Shown: positions 20,617 through 30,559, counted from the first letter of the stretch. The stretch: 64,000 nucleotides of DNA from JANXQG01 sp963709175 (GCA_963709175.1 CAVPVK010000007.1:1488001-1552000), one strand, 5' to 3'. Notes: generated by a model not told the origin, from the sequence alone. Made by a program: numbers and translations.

Positions 20617-21042
20617 ATGAAAACTATCCTCTTCGCCGACGACCAGAAAAATATTCGCGAATACTGCGGTGCTGCGTTTACCAGAGAAGGATATCGCGTG
20701 ATCCTGGCGCGTGACGGGATCGAGGCGCTCGATCTGTTTGTCATACACACGCCAGACCTGGCCATCCTCGACGTTTCCATGCCTCGTGCGAGCGGCCTGG
20801 ACGCGCTCGAGCATATCAGGAATCTCTCCCCCCAGACGCCGGTGATCCTCTTTACGGCGCACGATGAGAACTGCCTGCGGGACTGCCGCGCGGTGCTCGC
20901 CACTGCATGGGTAGCGAAAGCCGAGGATCTGGCCGATTTGAAACGGGTTGTCGCTCAAAACCTTCGACGTCGGGTTTCCGAAGTCCGCACGTCGCTCCGA
21001 CTAGGGCTGCCCCCTTTTCCCGCAAGAATGGAGCTCGCCTGA
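20617..21042 (+). CDS. Single-domain response regulator
   Basis: A 141-residue CheY-like receiver. Acidic pair D8/D9 (FADDQKNIRE), phosphoacceptor D52 (AILDVSMP), the conserved Thr in ILFTAHD and the Lys in AWVAKAEDL are all present. About 20 residues follow the receiver (RRRVSEVRTSLRLGLPPFPARMELA) without a recognisable output domain. It precedes a CsrA-type gene by 95 bp and a histidine kinase/NtrC pair by 0.8 kb, so it may be an intermediate or phosphate sink in the same relay. Confidence 0.9.
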   Translation: MKTILFADDQKNIREYCGAAFTREGYRVILARDGIEALDLFVIHTPDLAILDVSMPRASGLDALEHIRNLSPQTPVILFTAHDENCLRDCRAVLATAWVAKAEDLADLKRVVAQNLRRRVSEVRTSLRLGLPPFPARMELA

Positions 21043-21137
21043 TGGCCCGCGAGATTCGCCCCTTGCCATGACTTGCCCGAAACGCTCCCGACCCATTCTC
21101 CGTCAAAGCACGAACCCACGTCAGAAAGGACTTCCAG

Positions 21138-21677
21138 ATGCTGGTATTTTCGCGTAAGATTGGCCAACAAGTTGTTTTGCCCGAGCAAGGCATCACTATC
21201 GACGTCGTGAGTGCCGGCAAAACACGCGTTCGCCTGGGGATTTCCGCCCCCGCCGATGTCCCCATCCATCGCGGTGAAGTGTGGGATCGGGCCCATGGCG
21301 GCGGAGACAATGGGCCGGGGGTAACGAGCGACCATTCAGCCAATCGCCTTGCGGCTGATTCACGGCGTCGCCCGCCGGTGCCCTCACCTTCGTTCGCCGA
21401 TCTCGACCAATGCCTGGCCCGTTGGATTGTCCAACGCACGGGTGGTCGTATCAACGGATTGTCTATCGAGAGAGTCGATGGCCGAATCGTGATCCGGGGT
21501 TCGGCGCGATCTTTTTTCGTCCGGCAATTGGCACAGGCTGCCGTGAATGAAGTTCTCAAGGTCTACGACCGTTTCTCGCCAGGCTCGGTGGAATGCAGCA
21601 TTGATGTTGCGCAGGTCTACTGGAGGTCCGTCGGCAAGACGCATGGTCTCGCAAAGCTCGGTGGAGAACAACCTTGA
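21138..21677 (+). CDS. csrA: CsrA-like RNA-binding protein fused to a BON-like domain
   Basis: A 179-residue protein. Residues 1-50 are CsrA: MLVFSRKIGQQVVLPEQGI, VVSAGKTRVRLGISAP, and DVPIHRGEVWD, matching the normal five-strand fold and its RNA-contacting R/L termini. CsrA proteins bind GGA motifs in mRNA leaders and block or promote translation. A disordered linker (about 51-80) leads to a second domain with DLDQCLARWIVQRTGGRI, RIVIRGSARSFFVRQLAQAAV and a beta end, the layout of BON-like domains common in planctomycetes. Typical CsrA is only about 60-75 residues, so the fusion is unusual. SD AAAGGA precedes the ATG and itself contains a GGA, compatible with autoregulation (inference). Confidence 0.8.
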   Translation: MLVFSRKIGQQVVLPEQGITIDVVSAGKTRVRLGISAPADVPIHRGEVWDRAHGGGDNGPGVTSDHSANRLAADSRRRPPVPSPSFADLDQCLARWIVQRTGGRINGLSIERVDGRIVIRGSARSFFVRQLAQAAVNEVLKVYDRFSPGSVECSIDVAQVYWRSVGKTHGLAKLGGEQP

Positions 21678-21879
21678 CGATAGCGTCAGTCCGCCCCCCC
21701 TGGATCTGGCAATGTAACCAAAGAATGCGGCCAAAACGCAGTTTGCCGACAAGGATACAATAGATCCAAAGGCCACATGCTGGGAATGTCATGCAAAGAT
21801 TCCTGGAGCCCCAATGATTCATCATAATGGAGTCCAGGAAGTTCATTTCCTGGTGTGACCAACGGCGGAAGGCCGGCAA

Positions 21880-23433
21880 ATGCGTTTGAGTTTAGCAACA
21901 AGGTTCTCCTTGACGATCCTGGGGGTCGTCGCGCTCGCAGTTGGGAGTACCCTTGTGACCTGGTTTGCCGCGTGGCGAGTCCATGTTCGCCTGGACTTGG
22001 CCCGCCAAGAGAATCGCCATGGGGTCCGCGCCGAGGAAGCGGAGATCTCGCTCCTGGAAGGCAATAACCTGATTGCCTCCTATCTTCTTGACAAGGGCAA
22101 TCCGGCCTGGGAAGAGAAGTTCCGCGCGCTGAAGCCTCGCTTCCACGACTGGATCGCGACGGTCCGCAATACCATTCCCGATGCGGAGAAAGAAGAAGAA
22201 GAAAAAAAGGACCTGTTGCTTCTGGAAAGGACGTGGGAGGAGCTCGAAGCGCGACGAGAAGAAGTAATCGCCCTTGGCAAGCAAGGCCAAATGGAACGGG
22301 CCCGGGCAATCCTTGTCACGGAGATCGACGGCCGCCTTACCAAGGAAGCCCACGATCTCTGCCGCAGTTTGATTGCGATCCACGAGCAGAGCAGCGGAAA
22401 AAGCCTGGAGCGGGCTGGCGAACGCACCCACGAGATCACCTGGGTGGTTGGTGTTTCCAGCATGTTGACGTTTGTATTGGGCGGCTTTCTGCTATGGCTC
22501 TTCTTCTACCGCGTACTCTTTCCACTCCGCGGCATGGTCGCCGACACGCAGTTCTACCGCAGGGACCACCCGACCGTCGGCAAGGCTTCCGAACAAGACG
22601 AATTGCGGATGATGGGCAATCACCTTCGCAAGCTGATGTCGGACGTCAGCGACACCCGCTCTCGATTGGAGCACAGCCGCAATCAGCTCCTGGTTGCCGA
22701 GAAGTTGGCCTCCGTCGGCAAACTGGCGGCCAGCCTCGCCCACGAGATCCGCAATCCGCTCACGGCGATGAAGATGTGGCTTTTTTCCATCGAGGAGGGG
22801 GTCCAGGGAAATGCCGACTTGGGGCGAAAGCTCGGCATCATCTCGGAAGAAATTGGGCGATTGGAGACTATTGTCAGGAACTTCCTCGATTTTTCCAGAC
22901 CGCAGACGCTTCATTCTCAGTCGCAAGACATCGGCGCGGTGATTAACCAAACCCTCGACCTTCTGAGCCCCCGTTTGCGTGGAGATCGGATATGTGCGAC
23001 CTACACGCCGCGGCCAGCCTTGCCGCACGTCATGGCCGACGCCGACCAACTCAAGCAGGTCTTGCTGAACTTGCTCGGCAACGCCGCGGACTCCATGGCC
23101 TGCGGAGGCGAGATCCACATCACCTGCCATGCCGAAAGAGATGCCGACGGCCGGCCGATGGTCGTCGTGCGGATTTGCGACACCGGTTCCGGCATGCCCC
23201 AGGACGTGCAACACCGGATCTTCGAGCCTTTCTTCAGCACGAAGGAAAAAGGCACAGGACTGGGCCTGTGCATTGCCGCCCAGATCATGGCCCGCCACGA
23301 CGGCGGATTGGTCCTGGAATCTTCCACAGAAAAGGGCACCACTTTCGCGATCTGGGTGCCGATTGCACTGCAGGACGGCTCCAGTAAAATAGAATCCACT
23401 CCGTCGGCGGACAACGAAGAAGAAACGGACTGA
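21880..23433 (+). CDS. Membrane-bound sensor histidine kinase
   Basis: A 517-residue two-component kinase. TM1 at about residues 10-30 and TM2 near 188-212 flank a periplasmic helical sensor domain (about 155 residues, with an acidic EKEEEEKKD run). A HAMP-like linker follows, then HisKA with H288 in the motif LAHEIRNPLTAMKMW, and an HATPase_c domain with N box (LLNLLGNAADSM), G1 (DTGSGM), F box (FEPFFSTKEKGTGLGL) and G2. The sequence around the H box resembles NtrB-type kinases. It ends 26 nt before an NtrC-type regulator gene, its probable partner. The signal sensed is unknown. Confidence 0.92.
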   Translation: MRLSLATRFSLTILGVVALAVGSTLVTWFAAWRVHVRLDLARQENRHGVRAEEAEISLLEGNNLIASYLLDKGNPAWEEKFRALKPRFHDWIATVRNTIPDAEKEEEEKKDLLLLERTWEELEARREEVIALGKQGQMERARAILVTEIDGRLTKEAHDLCRSLIAIHEQSSGKSLERAGERTHEITWVVGVSSMLTFVLGGFLLWLFFYRVLFPLRGMVADTQFYRRDHPTVGKASEQDELRMMGNHLRKLMSDVSDTRSRLEHSRNQLLVAEKLASVGKLAASLAHEIRNPLTAMKMWLFSIEEGVQGNADLGRKLGIISEEIGRLETIVRNFLDFSRPQTLHSQSQDIGAVINQTLDLLSPRLRGDRICATYTPRPALPHVMADADQLKQVLLNLLGNAADSMACGGEIHITCHAERDADGRPMVVVRICDTGSGMPQDVQHRIFEPFFSTKEKGTGLGLCIAAQIMARHDGGLVLESSTEKGTTFAIWVPIALQDGSSKIESTPSADNEEETD

Positions 23434-23459
23434 ATTCCGTACTGCGATGGAGGACGCCC

Positions 23460-24888
23460 ATGCCCAAGATTCTCATAGTTGACGATGAGCAGAACGTGCT
23501 GCGGGCGTTCCAAGAGATCCTTACGACTCGCGGGCATGAAGTTGTCGCCGTGCGCGGCGCGGAAGAAGCCATGCGGCTCTTGAAAGGAGCCGGCGTGGAT
23601 CTGGTTATCTTGGACATCTGCCTGCCGGGGATGAGCGGTCTGGACGCCCTGGCACAGATCAGGGCCATTCAACCAGTGCTGCCCGTGATCGTCATGACCG
23701 GTCAGGGCACAACCGATACCGCCATCGAGGCCACAAAGCGGGGGGCCTTCGATTACCTCTTAAAGCCCTTTGATCCCGCGGAAATGATCCGCACCATCGT
23801 CAAGGCGTTGGAAGCGGCTCGGCTGATGAAAGGTCGCCTCACGCTCGATCCCGAGACCGCTCTCCCGCCAGCCGACGCCATTGTCGGTCGCACACCGGTG
23901 ATGCAGCAACTCTATAAGGCGATCGGACGGGTGGCCCAGACCGACGCCACCGTGCTCATCCGCGGCGAATCGGGAACGGGCAAGGAACTGGTGGCCCGAG
24001 CCATCTATCAGCATAGCCGGCGGAGTGAAAAGCCGCTGGTGGTTGTGAACTGCGCGGCCATCCCCGAAACGCTTCTGGAAAGTGAGTTGTTCGGTTACGA
24101 ACCGGGCGCCTTCACCGGCGCGTAGGACACGGCGCATCGGAAAGTTTGAGCAAGCCCGCGGCGGAACGCTGTTTCTCGATGAAATCGGCGACATTCCGCT
24201 TTTGGTCCAGGCGAAAATCCTGCGTGCCCTGCAAGACGGCACCTTTCAGCGGTTGGGCGGCAACGAAACGCTCCAATCTGACGCGCGCGTACTCTGCGCA
24301 ACCAACCGCGACCTGGAACGGGCGATCGCCACGGGCGGCTTCCGCGAGGATCTTTACCACCGCGTCAACGTGGTCACTTTGCAACTTTCCCCCCTGCGGG
24401 AGAGGCGCGACGACATTCCTCTGCTCGTCGATTATTTCTTGAGCCGGTACGCTCGCGCGGCGGGCATCGAAAGACCGCCGTTGGCACAGAATGCGCTGGA
24501 TGCCCTCGTGAATTATTCATGGCCGGGCAATGTGCGGGAGTTGGAGCACCTGGTTCAGCGGCTGATGATCTTTGCCGGCGGCTACACGATCCAGGCCCAT
24601 GACCTGCCCTGGACTTTAAGAACGGACACCCAGGCGCCGGCCGACGCAGCCAATCCGTCCAGCGAAGAGCAGTGGCTCAATCTGATCCGAACGCATTTGA
24701 CCTCATACCGAGGCGCCCACGCCTGCGAGGAATTGTTGGAGAAAATTGAGAAACTCCTGATCGTCGAGGCATTGCGGCGCACGCAAGGCAATCAGACGCA
24801 TGCCGCTCGCTTGTTGGGGCTGCCGCGACCGACGCTGCACGCACGGATGCAGAAATATGGAATGCATGTGCGAGAAGTCACACCGTAG
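23460..24888 (+). pseudogene. NtrC-family sigma-54 activator, broken at the GAFTGA loop
   Basis: Response regulator and enhancer-binding protein. REC domain: residues 1-118 with LVIDDEQ-type start (ILIVDDEQNVL), phospho-Asp in VILDICLPG. AAA+ domain: Walker A GESGTGKE, then GAFTGA, the loop that touches sigma-54. Immediately after it comes a TAG stop. The rest (RRIGKFEQARGGTLFLDEIGD Walker B, RLREDLYHRVNVVTL-like R fingers, SWPGNVRELEHL, and a Fis-type HTH ending in GLPRPTLHARMQKYG) is in a different frame. Seven nucleotides (TAGGACA) separate GCG from CGGCGCATC where homologues usually have a whole codon number. Preceded by GGAGG. As read, the product would be a truncated 221-residue protein. 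Confidence 0.88.
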
Positions 24889-25415
24889 CCTGCAGCGAAC
24901 GCAAGGCGCCAGGCGAATATTGAAGGCGGGGGTCGGCATTCTCACGGCCTCCGCTTGCTGTCCATAATCCGACGTTTTCTGTTACGGCCGCCAAAATCTG
25001 GACCGCGCATCCGGTCCTCGGTGACGATCACGGCAGACATAAACTGCAGCATTGCCGGCGTTTGCTGCCCTTCAAAAAAAGAGGTTCTCATTCGGCCCGT
25101 GGTGCCAACCATTTTCTAGTGGCGGGCCCGCGATGAATTCAACTTGGGACGCGATAACTTTGCCAAAGGCATTGAAAAAGTCTATGGCGATAAGGTTTTC
25201 CGGTTGTTCCGATTATTCCGAAAGTCGGACTTTCTCCCTGCTTGTCTCACAAATGGAGTGCCGTCGGTCCCAATCCTGATGAATCTTAGCAATATATCGA
25301 TTCGATGTAATCGCATGGTGGGGCCGAACATGACCCAAATGTCGATTATTCCAGCCCTACGGAAAGTGATCGTACGGCAAAAACGAATGTTCACCAATTG
25401 CTAGGAGACAAATTC
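24889..25415. other. Intergenic region upstream of the first porin
   Basis: About 527 bp between the NtrC-type gene and the porin. No gene-like frame or strong repeat is visible. A sigma-54 site with correct GG-N10-GC spacing was looked for and not found. AGGAG about 9 nt before the porin ATG is the only clear signal. Confidence 0.3.
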
Positions 25416-27098
25416 ATGTTTCGAATTCCCTTGCGGCACTCGTATGGGTACGTACTCACCGCCGTGCTTTTGGCAGTTTCGCTCTGCGCCGTGACTTCCG
25501 CCCGCGCCGAGGACAACGATCCGGCTTCAGTGGCGGAACTTCAGCAGCGAGTCAAGGAGCTGGAAACTGTTGTCCGCCAAATGCAGCAAGCCCGACTGCC
25601 TGATCCGGCGCCCATGCCGACATCCTTGCCGGCAGGCGATCCCGCCGCCACGAGTGGCGTCGTCGATCCCGCCGCCACGAGTGGCATCGTCGATCCGGCC
25701 AACCCGTCGAATGCCGCTGCCTCCCCTCAAGCTCAAATGGGCGCGTCGGGGCCGAACTTTCCCAATCTTAACAAGGGATTCGCCTTTCAGTCGGCCGACG
25801 GAACCTGCCAACTCCGCATCACCGGCCAACTGCAAGCCGACTTCCGAGGATATCTTGACCCCGTCGACACTTCCACCACCGCTAACAACTACGTGGCGGG
25901 CACTCCCACAACGGGCAGCCCGGACGAGTTCCTCATTCGCCGCGCCAGGCTCGGCATTGAGGCCGACATGGATCGCTATTATGAATTCCGTTTGCTGCCG
26001 GATTTTGCCGGAACTTCCATCGCCAAGTCAATTACCGATGGCTACATGAATGTCCACTACTGGGATGAATTTCAGTTCGAGGCAGGTAAGTTCAAGCAAC
26101 CGTTCAGCTATGAAGACCTGATCCAGGACCGTTACGTGCCCACTCTGGAACGCTCGATGATCGACCAACTCGTGCCTCAGCGCGATGAAGGCGTCATGAT
26201 CCACGGTGAGAGACTGTTCGCCGGCGCGTTTGATTACGCGGTCGCTGTTTCCAATGGCGATTCCAACGACAGCACCCTGGACAACAACGACCACAAGGAC
26301 TTCAACGGACGCATCGTCTTCCATCCCTTCCATGGTTCCGACGGATGCGATGCCCTCCGCTACCTATCGGTCGGACTGTCGGGCGGCGTAGGCACGGAGA
26401 ACGAACCGCTCAGCACCTCGTCGTCGACGCCCCCAACGCTCACCACGCCGTCAACCGTGACCTGGTTCGCCTTCAATAGCAACTATGTCAGCAGCAATGG
26501 CACCACCCAGACGAATCCCGTGATCGCCAACGGCGTTCGCGACCGCATCAGTCCGGAACTGACCTGGTTCTATCATTCGCTGGGCTTCGCCTCGCAGTGG
26601 TACCAGGAGGACCAGCAGATGCAACTCACGCACGGCACGGCGTCGTCCAAGGCGGCCGCCCCGCTAGTGGACGTGCAGTTTGAGGGATTTTATTTTCTCA
26701 CCAGCTACCTATTGACGGGCGAGGAGCGGACCGACTACAGCCAGCAGATCGATCCGCTTCACCCCTTCGATCCCGCCTCGCCACTAGCCTCGCCCGGTGC
26801 TTGGGAGTTCGTCGCCCGCGCCGAGCGGATGGAAGTCGGCGAAAGTGCGTTCGCCGGGGGATTGGCTTCCGATCGCAAGACGCCCGCCAATGGCTCAATC
26901 AATAATGCCTTGAACAACGCATCGGCCCACGCAGCCGTGGTGACGACCTCGGGCTTCAACTGGTACCTCAACAAATGGGTACGTGCCCAGTGCAACTGGG
27001 AACATGCCGAGTTCGACGGCAAGGTGAAGATCGGCAACACTCCAGTGCCGTTCTCCAAGGAAGACGCGCTGTACACCCGTTTCCAGGTCATCTTCTGA
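25416..27098 (+). CDS. OprP/OprO-like porin
   Basis: About 560 residues. Signal peptide (YVLTAVLLAVSLCAVTSARA), then a short coiled coil (VAELQQRVKELETVVRQMQQ) typical of planctomycete and proteobacterial porins that associate as trimers, then a Pro-rich linker with a near-exact 33-nt tandem repeat encoding DPAATSG twice. The barrel is of the phosphate-selective porin O/P family: QLQADFRGYLD, FLIRRARLGIEADMDRYYEFRLLPDFAG, GYMNVHYWDEFQFEAGKFKQPFSYE and ERSMIDQLVPQRDEGVM. It ends in F, as outer-membrane barrels do. Anion selectivity is not shown by sequence. Start ATG chosen over an upstream TTG because AGGAGA is correctly spaced. Confidence 0.88.
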   Translation: MFRIPLRHSYGYVLTAVLLAVSLCAVTSARAEDNDPASVAELQQRVKELETVVRQMQQARLPDPAPMPTSLPAGDPAATSGVVDPAATSGIVDPANPSNAAASPQAQMGASGPNFPNLNKGFAFQSADGTCQLRITGQLQADFRGYLDPVDTSTTANNYVAGTPTTGSPDEFLIRRARLGIEADMDRYYEFRLLPDFAGTSIAKSITDGYMNVHYWDEFQFEAGKFKQPFSYEDLIQDRYVPTLERSMIDQLVPQRDEGVMIHGERLFAGAFDYAVAVSNGDSNDSTLDNNDHKDFNGRIVFHPFHGSDGCDALRYLSVGLSGGVGTENEPLSTSSSTPPTLTTPSTVTWFAFNSNYVSSNGTTQTNPVIANGVRDRISPELTWFYHSLGFASQWYQEDQQMQLTHGTASSKAAAPLVDVQFEGFYFLTSYLLTGEERTDYSQQIDPLHPFDPASPLASPGAWEFVARAERMEVGESAFAGGLASDRKTPANGSINNALNNASAHAAVVTTSGFNWYLNKWVRAQCNWEHAEFDGKVKIGNTPVPFSKEDALYTRFQVIF

Positions 27099-27209
27099 GA
27101 AACCTCGGAAGCATTCCGCCAAGTCCAGTTGTATCGGGTGCGTGCCAGGTTTTCGGCCATTTTCTGGAACGCGACTCGGCGCGTTCTCTAGAAATATTGG
27201 GACAGGCCC

Positions 27210-27470
27210 GCCAGGCCGGCGCTGATCGCGCCGCGCGTGGGCCCTGCTGTAGCAGAGCCTGATCTAGCCGAGAGTGTGGGCGTCGTCGCGGCACGGCTGG
27301 CCGGCCTGTTGGATCTCGATCCGACTGTTCGCTTGCAAACCGTGCGGGTCCGCTGCGGGCAATCGACGCGGTAATCGCCCCGACCAAGGCCCGCTGGCGC
27401 GAACAGCGGAAAGACCCCATCCAGCTCGCCTGGATGGTGAATCAGATTGGCAGCTACTACGGACCGCGCA
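27210..27470 (+). pseudogene. Possible gene remnant of unknown family
   Basis: Reads like degraded coding sequence: ALIAPRVGPAVAEPDLAES and LDLDPTVRLQTVRVR in one frame, then, after a shift near 27350, LRAIDAVIAPTKARWREQR and KDPIQLAWMVNQIGS. There is no start codon with a ribosome site, and the stretch runs into the large palindrome at 27436. I do not recognise the family. It could be the truncated tail of a gene interrupted by that element, or chance. Confidence 0.3.
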
Positions 27471-27570
27471 GGCAGGCCTCTCCCTTTCACCCCGCCTGCC
27501 GCCTTCGGAGGCAGGCGGGGTGAAAAGGGAGGGTTTTCCTACGCGGTCTGTATGCCAATCTGATTCACCA
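27436..27570. repeat. Long imperfect palindrome, MITE-like
   Basis: About 135 bp. Outer arms of 17 bp are perfect (GGTGAATCAGATTGGCA and its complement), then CGGACCGCG/CGCGGTC pairs after a short mismatch, and the inner arms (27481-27500 and 27510-27530) pair over 20 bp with one bulged A around a TTCGG tip. Mobile miniature elements and structured REP-like sequences have this form. It sits between two porin genes. Confidence 0.75.
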
Positions 27571-28014
27571 CCTCGACAAGCGAGGCGGGGCTTGCGCGAT
27601 TTACCAAAGTAGCGCTGCCAAATCAGTGGGGACAGCAATAGGCTCCCTCGCCTTGCGGCGATTCAAGCGCCGTCCCATCTTCCTTGCCTTTGCACGGCCG
27701 CGAGTCCCTGGATCTGGTTGTACGCCGTCCGGCCCGCCCACTCCTTCTGGCGGTTGCACATCGGAATTAAACGACTTTGACAGGTTTGACGATTGTCGGC
27801 TGGCAAACTTTGCGGATTCTAACGCTTTTGTAGGCGTTGCAACGGTCAGGATCGGGAATTCTCGGGGGCATCGCACGACGCTAACAATCGAAAATCGCGA
27901 AAGGCTCGATAAGAACCTTAGTTCTCACAGAAAGCATTCAACGCTTATTGGTGGTGTGCGCCAATCGTCCGCGCTGAATGCCGCGATTCATTTGTCCTAC
28001 AAGGAGGCAGACCC
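27571..28014. other. Intergenic region upstream of second porin
   Basis: 444 bp without a supported gene. CTGGCAAACTTTGC near 27800 looks like a sigma-54 site but has GG-N8-GC spacing instead of N10. AAGGAGG lies about 8 nt before the porin start. Confidence 0.3.
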
Positions 28015-29701
28015 ATGAAATGGATTTCTACCGCAAGCCTAGTGCTGTGTTTAGGCTTCGGGTGGATGGCCAGTCAGGCCATGGCCCAGCCGGGAGCGAC
28101 CGGCCAGTCGTTCGATGAACTAAACGCCCGCTTGCAGCAGCAGGATCAGCAAATCCAACAGTTGCAGGCCCAGATGGCCGCCATGCAGCAGCAGGGCGTC
28201 AACGCCACGCCCACCGCCCTCGCCGTGCCGGGAAGTCCGGCGGTCCCACCCGCTGCCGTTGCAGCCACCCCGCCGTGCGCCGAGGTCGGCAGCGACATGA
28301 GCGCCAAAGTCCGCTTCTACAATGGCGAAGGCTTGATGTTCGAGACGCCGAACAAGGACTTCACCTTCCACCTCGGCGGCTGGGTGCAGCTTGATAACTG
28401 GGGATTCAATGTTCCCCCGCCGGGTAAGGGCATCATGGCCGCTCCCGGGACGGCGACGGTGCAAGGGGTCGCCCCGGGCGGCATCGGCGATCTGCAAGAC
28501 GGCATATTCTGGCGCCGCATCCGCCTGGTGATGGAAGGCAATTTCTGGGAAACCTTCGAATACCGCTGGAACTTCGCCTTTGAAAACAACCAGTACAGCA
28601 CGGTCGGCCTCGATGAGTTCTGGATCGGCGACAGCAAGTTGCCCATCGTCGGCAATCTCCGCGTTGGTCACGTAAAGAACTGCGAGGGGCTGGAAGCCGA
28701 TATGGCGAGTTCCAGTCGCTGCTTCACGTTCATGGAACGCTCGAGTTACTCGCAGGCCATCGAGCAGGACCAGAACTTCGTCAACGGCATTTGGTTCGGC
28801 CAGTCGATCTTGGACGATCGCCTGTTCTATTCGGGCGTCATTTTCCGCCCGGATAACGGCAGCAGCGGCGATTTCTTCGGCACCGGCCAATGGGGCTGGC
28901 AAACCCGCATTACCGGACTTCCGATCTATGAAGACGAAGGCCGGCACCTGTTGCACCTCGGCATCTCGGGTGGCTGGCGCGAATGGCGCGAACAGTTCGG
29001 CGGGAGGCGCCGATGCGGTTCGCCTCCGATCTCGCCCTGAAATGCGCGACGACGATCCGGCCGCCAGCCCGGGCACGACGACTAACCAAAACGGCGCCGG
29101 CGGCGCCGGTCAGTTCCTTCCGGATGCCAACGCCAACCGGATGATCGATACGGGCAGCATCACCTGCAATCAGGAATGGCTTTTGGGCCTGGAAGAATTG
29201 TACATCCGCGGACCGTTCTCATTGCAAGCGGAGTACGGCTGGAACTTCCTCAACAACGCCCAGGTTACCATACCCGCGGCGAAGCCGGTCGAGGATTACG
29301 TCTTCAACGGCGGATACATTCAAGCGGCCTACACGCTGACGGGTGAGAACCGCGCCTACGACAAGAAGAATGGCACACTGTCACGCTATTACTTCGGCAG
29401 CCAGGGACCGTACGAAAACGCCTTCCTCGTTCGCGATCAGGACGGCGGCATTTGTGCCGGTCACGGCGCCTGGGAAGTGGCTTACCGCTTCTCGTATACC
29501 GACTTGAACTCCGGACCGATGTCGTCTGGTTACGTTCACGGCGGAATTATGCAGGGCCACAGCTTCGCCCTGAACTGGTACCTGAATACCAACCTGACCA
29601 TTCTCAATGATATTACCACCGACACGCGTTATGACCTGCCAGCCGGCTCCGTGACTGGCACCGTTATCGGCCTCGGCACGCGTGTGCAGTTGTCCTTCTA
29701 A
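28015..29701 (+). pseudogene. Second OprP-like porin, frameshifted
   Basis: About 560 residues over two frames. Signal peptide (MKWISTASLVLCLGFGWMASQAMA), a Gln-rich coiled coil (LQQQDQQIQQLQAQMAAMQQQ), Pro/Ala linker, then a phosphate-selective-porin-like barrel: LGGWVQLDNWGFNV, DGIFWRRIRLVMEGNFWETFEYRWNF, NLRVGHVKNCEGLE, MERSSYSQAIEQDQNF. The frame changes close to 29000: EQFGG ends one frame, GGADAVRLRSRPEMRDDDP begins the next, and the barrel finishes with LNWYLNTNLTILND and a terminal F. SD AAGGAGG is well placed. It is a diverged paralogue of the upstream porin; tight neighbours suggest both serve the same envelope response. Confidence 0.85.
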
Positions 29702-29746
29702 CCCGCGGGCCTAACTTTCTAACGCATTAAACAGGAGAAAATAACC

Positions 29747-30484
29747 ATGACGAAGTATTTGTTGCTCGGCGTCGCAGCGACCTCGCTCTTGGGCGTGGCT
29801 TTGCTGGCACAGTCCCAGGCGGCCGACGCAGGATGCTGCTGCCCAGAGGGCTGCGCCACCGCCGGCTGCGGCAACGATTGCCAAGCCGGTTGCGAGTGCC
29901 CTGCGTACCGAGGCGCCGCGAATTGTCACCTGGCCGGCCGCGAGGCCTGCTGCGATTGCTGCCCGCGTTGCGGCTGCAAGCTGGTCCCCGTCTGCCAGGT
30001 CACCTGCACGACGAAGAAGACCACGGAGCACGCGTATTGCTGCAAGTGCAAAGAGATTTGCGTTCCCGGCGTCAGCCGCCCCGGCCAGGGATGCGGCGAG
30101 TGCGGCGGGTGTCTTGGCGGCTGCAAAGGCGGGTGCAACGGTTGCGCCGCCGAGTGCAACGCGTGCGATCCTTGTAACGGCTGCCAGGACAGCTGTGATT
30201 GCCGTTGCCGCGTCCACGAAGTGCGCAAGTTGATGGTCTGTCCGGTGAGCAAGGAAACACAGGTCAAGCAGTGCACCGTGCAATGGGTTTGCCCGAACTG
30301 CAGCCACTGCGGAACTTGCGGGGCGACGGCGCTTCCGAGCGTCGCTCCGGCCCCGGCCAACGCGGCCCCAGCTCCCGCCCCGGTAACTCCGGCCCCGAAT
30401 ACATCGCGGCTGCCACCGGCGCCAAAAACGACGATGGACACGCCTCTGCCTGAAGACGTTCGCACGGTCCAGGCAGGGTTCTAG
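29747..30484 (+). CDS. Cysteine-rich exported protein
   Basis: A 245-residue protein with 40 cysteines between residues 30 and 195. A signal peptide (YLLLGVAATSLLGVALLAQSQA) ends just before DAGCCCPEGC. Three sub-regions follow: dense CC/CxC clusters (30-75), a KLVPVCQVTCTTKK / YCCKCKEICVPG segment, and a Gly-Cys run (GGCLGGCKGGCNGCAAEC) that looks like a CxxC ladder. After CPNCSHCGTCG comes a Pro/Ala tail. Such proteins occur in planctomycete envelopes; metal binding or disulfide cross-linking is an inference. SD AGGAG is well placed. It follows the second porin by 45 bp and may share its transcript. No enzymatic motif. Confidence 0.75.
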   Translation: MTKYLLLGVAATSLLGVALLAQSQAADAGCCCPEGCATAGCGNDCQAGCECPAYRGAANCHLAGREACCDCCPRCGCKLVPVCQVTCTTKKTTEHAYCCKCKEICVPGVSRPGQGCGECGGCLGGCKGGCNGCAAECNACDPCNGCQDSCDCRCRVHEVRKLMVCPVSKETQVKQCTVQWVCPNCSHCGTCGATALPSVAPAPANAAPAPAPVTPAPNTSRLPPAPKTTMDTPLPEDVRTVQAGF

Positions 30485-30559
30485 AGGTACTTGAGACTGA
30501 CTGGCTTCTGTCGCCCTTGCGGCCGCCGGCATTCAGTGCCGGCGGCCGAATTCTTTGCG

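Noticed and set aside
27790..27815. Sigma-54-like CTGGCAAACTTTGC upstream of the second porin
   Set aside because: Spacing between GG and GC is 8 nt, two short of the strict requirement.
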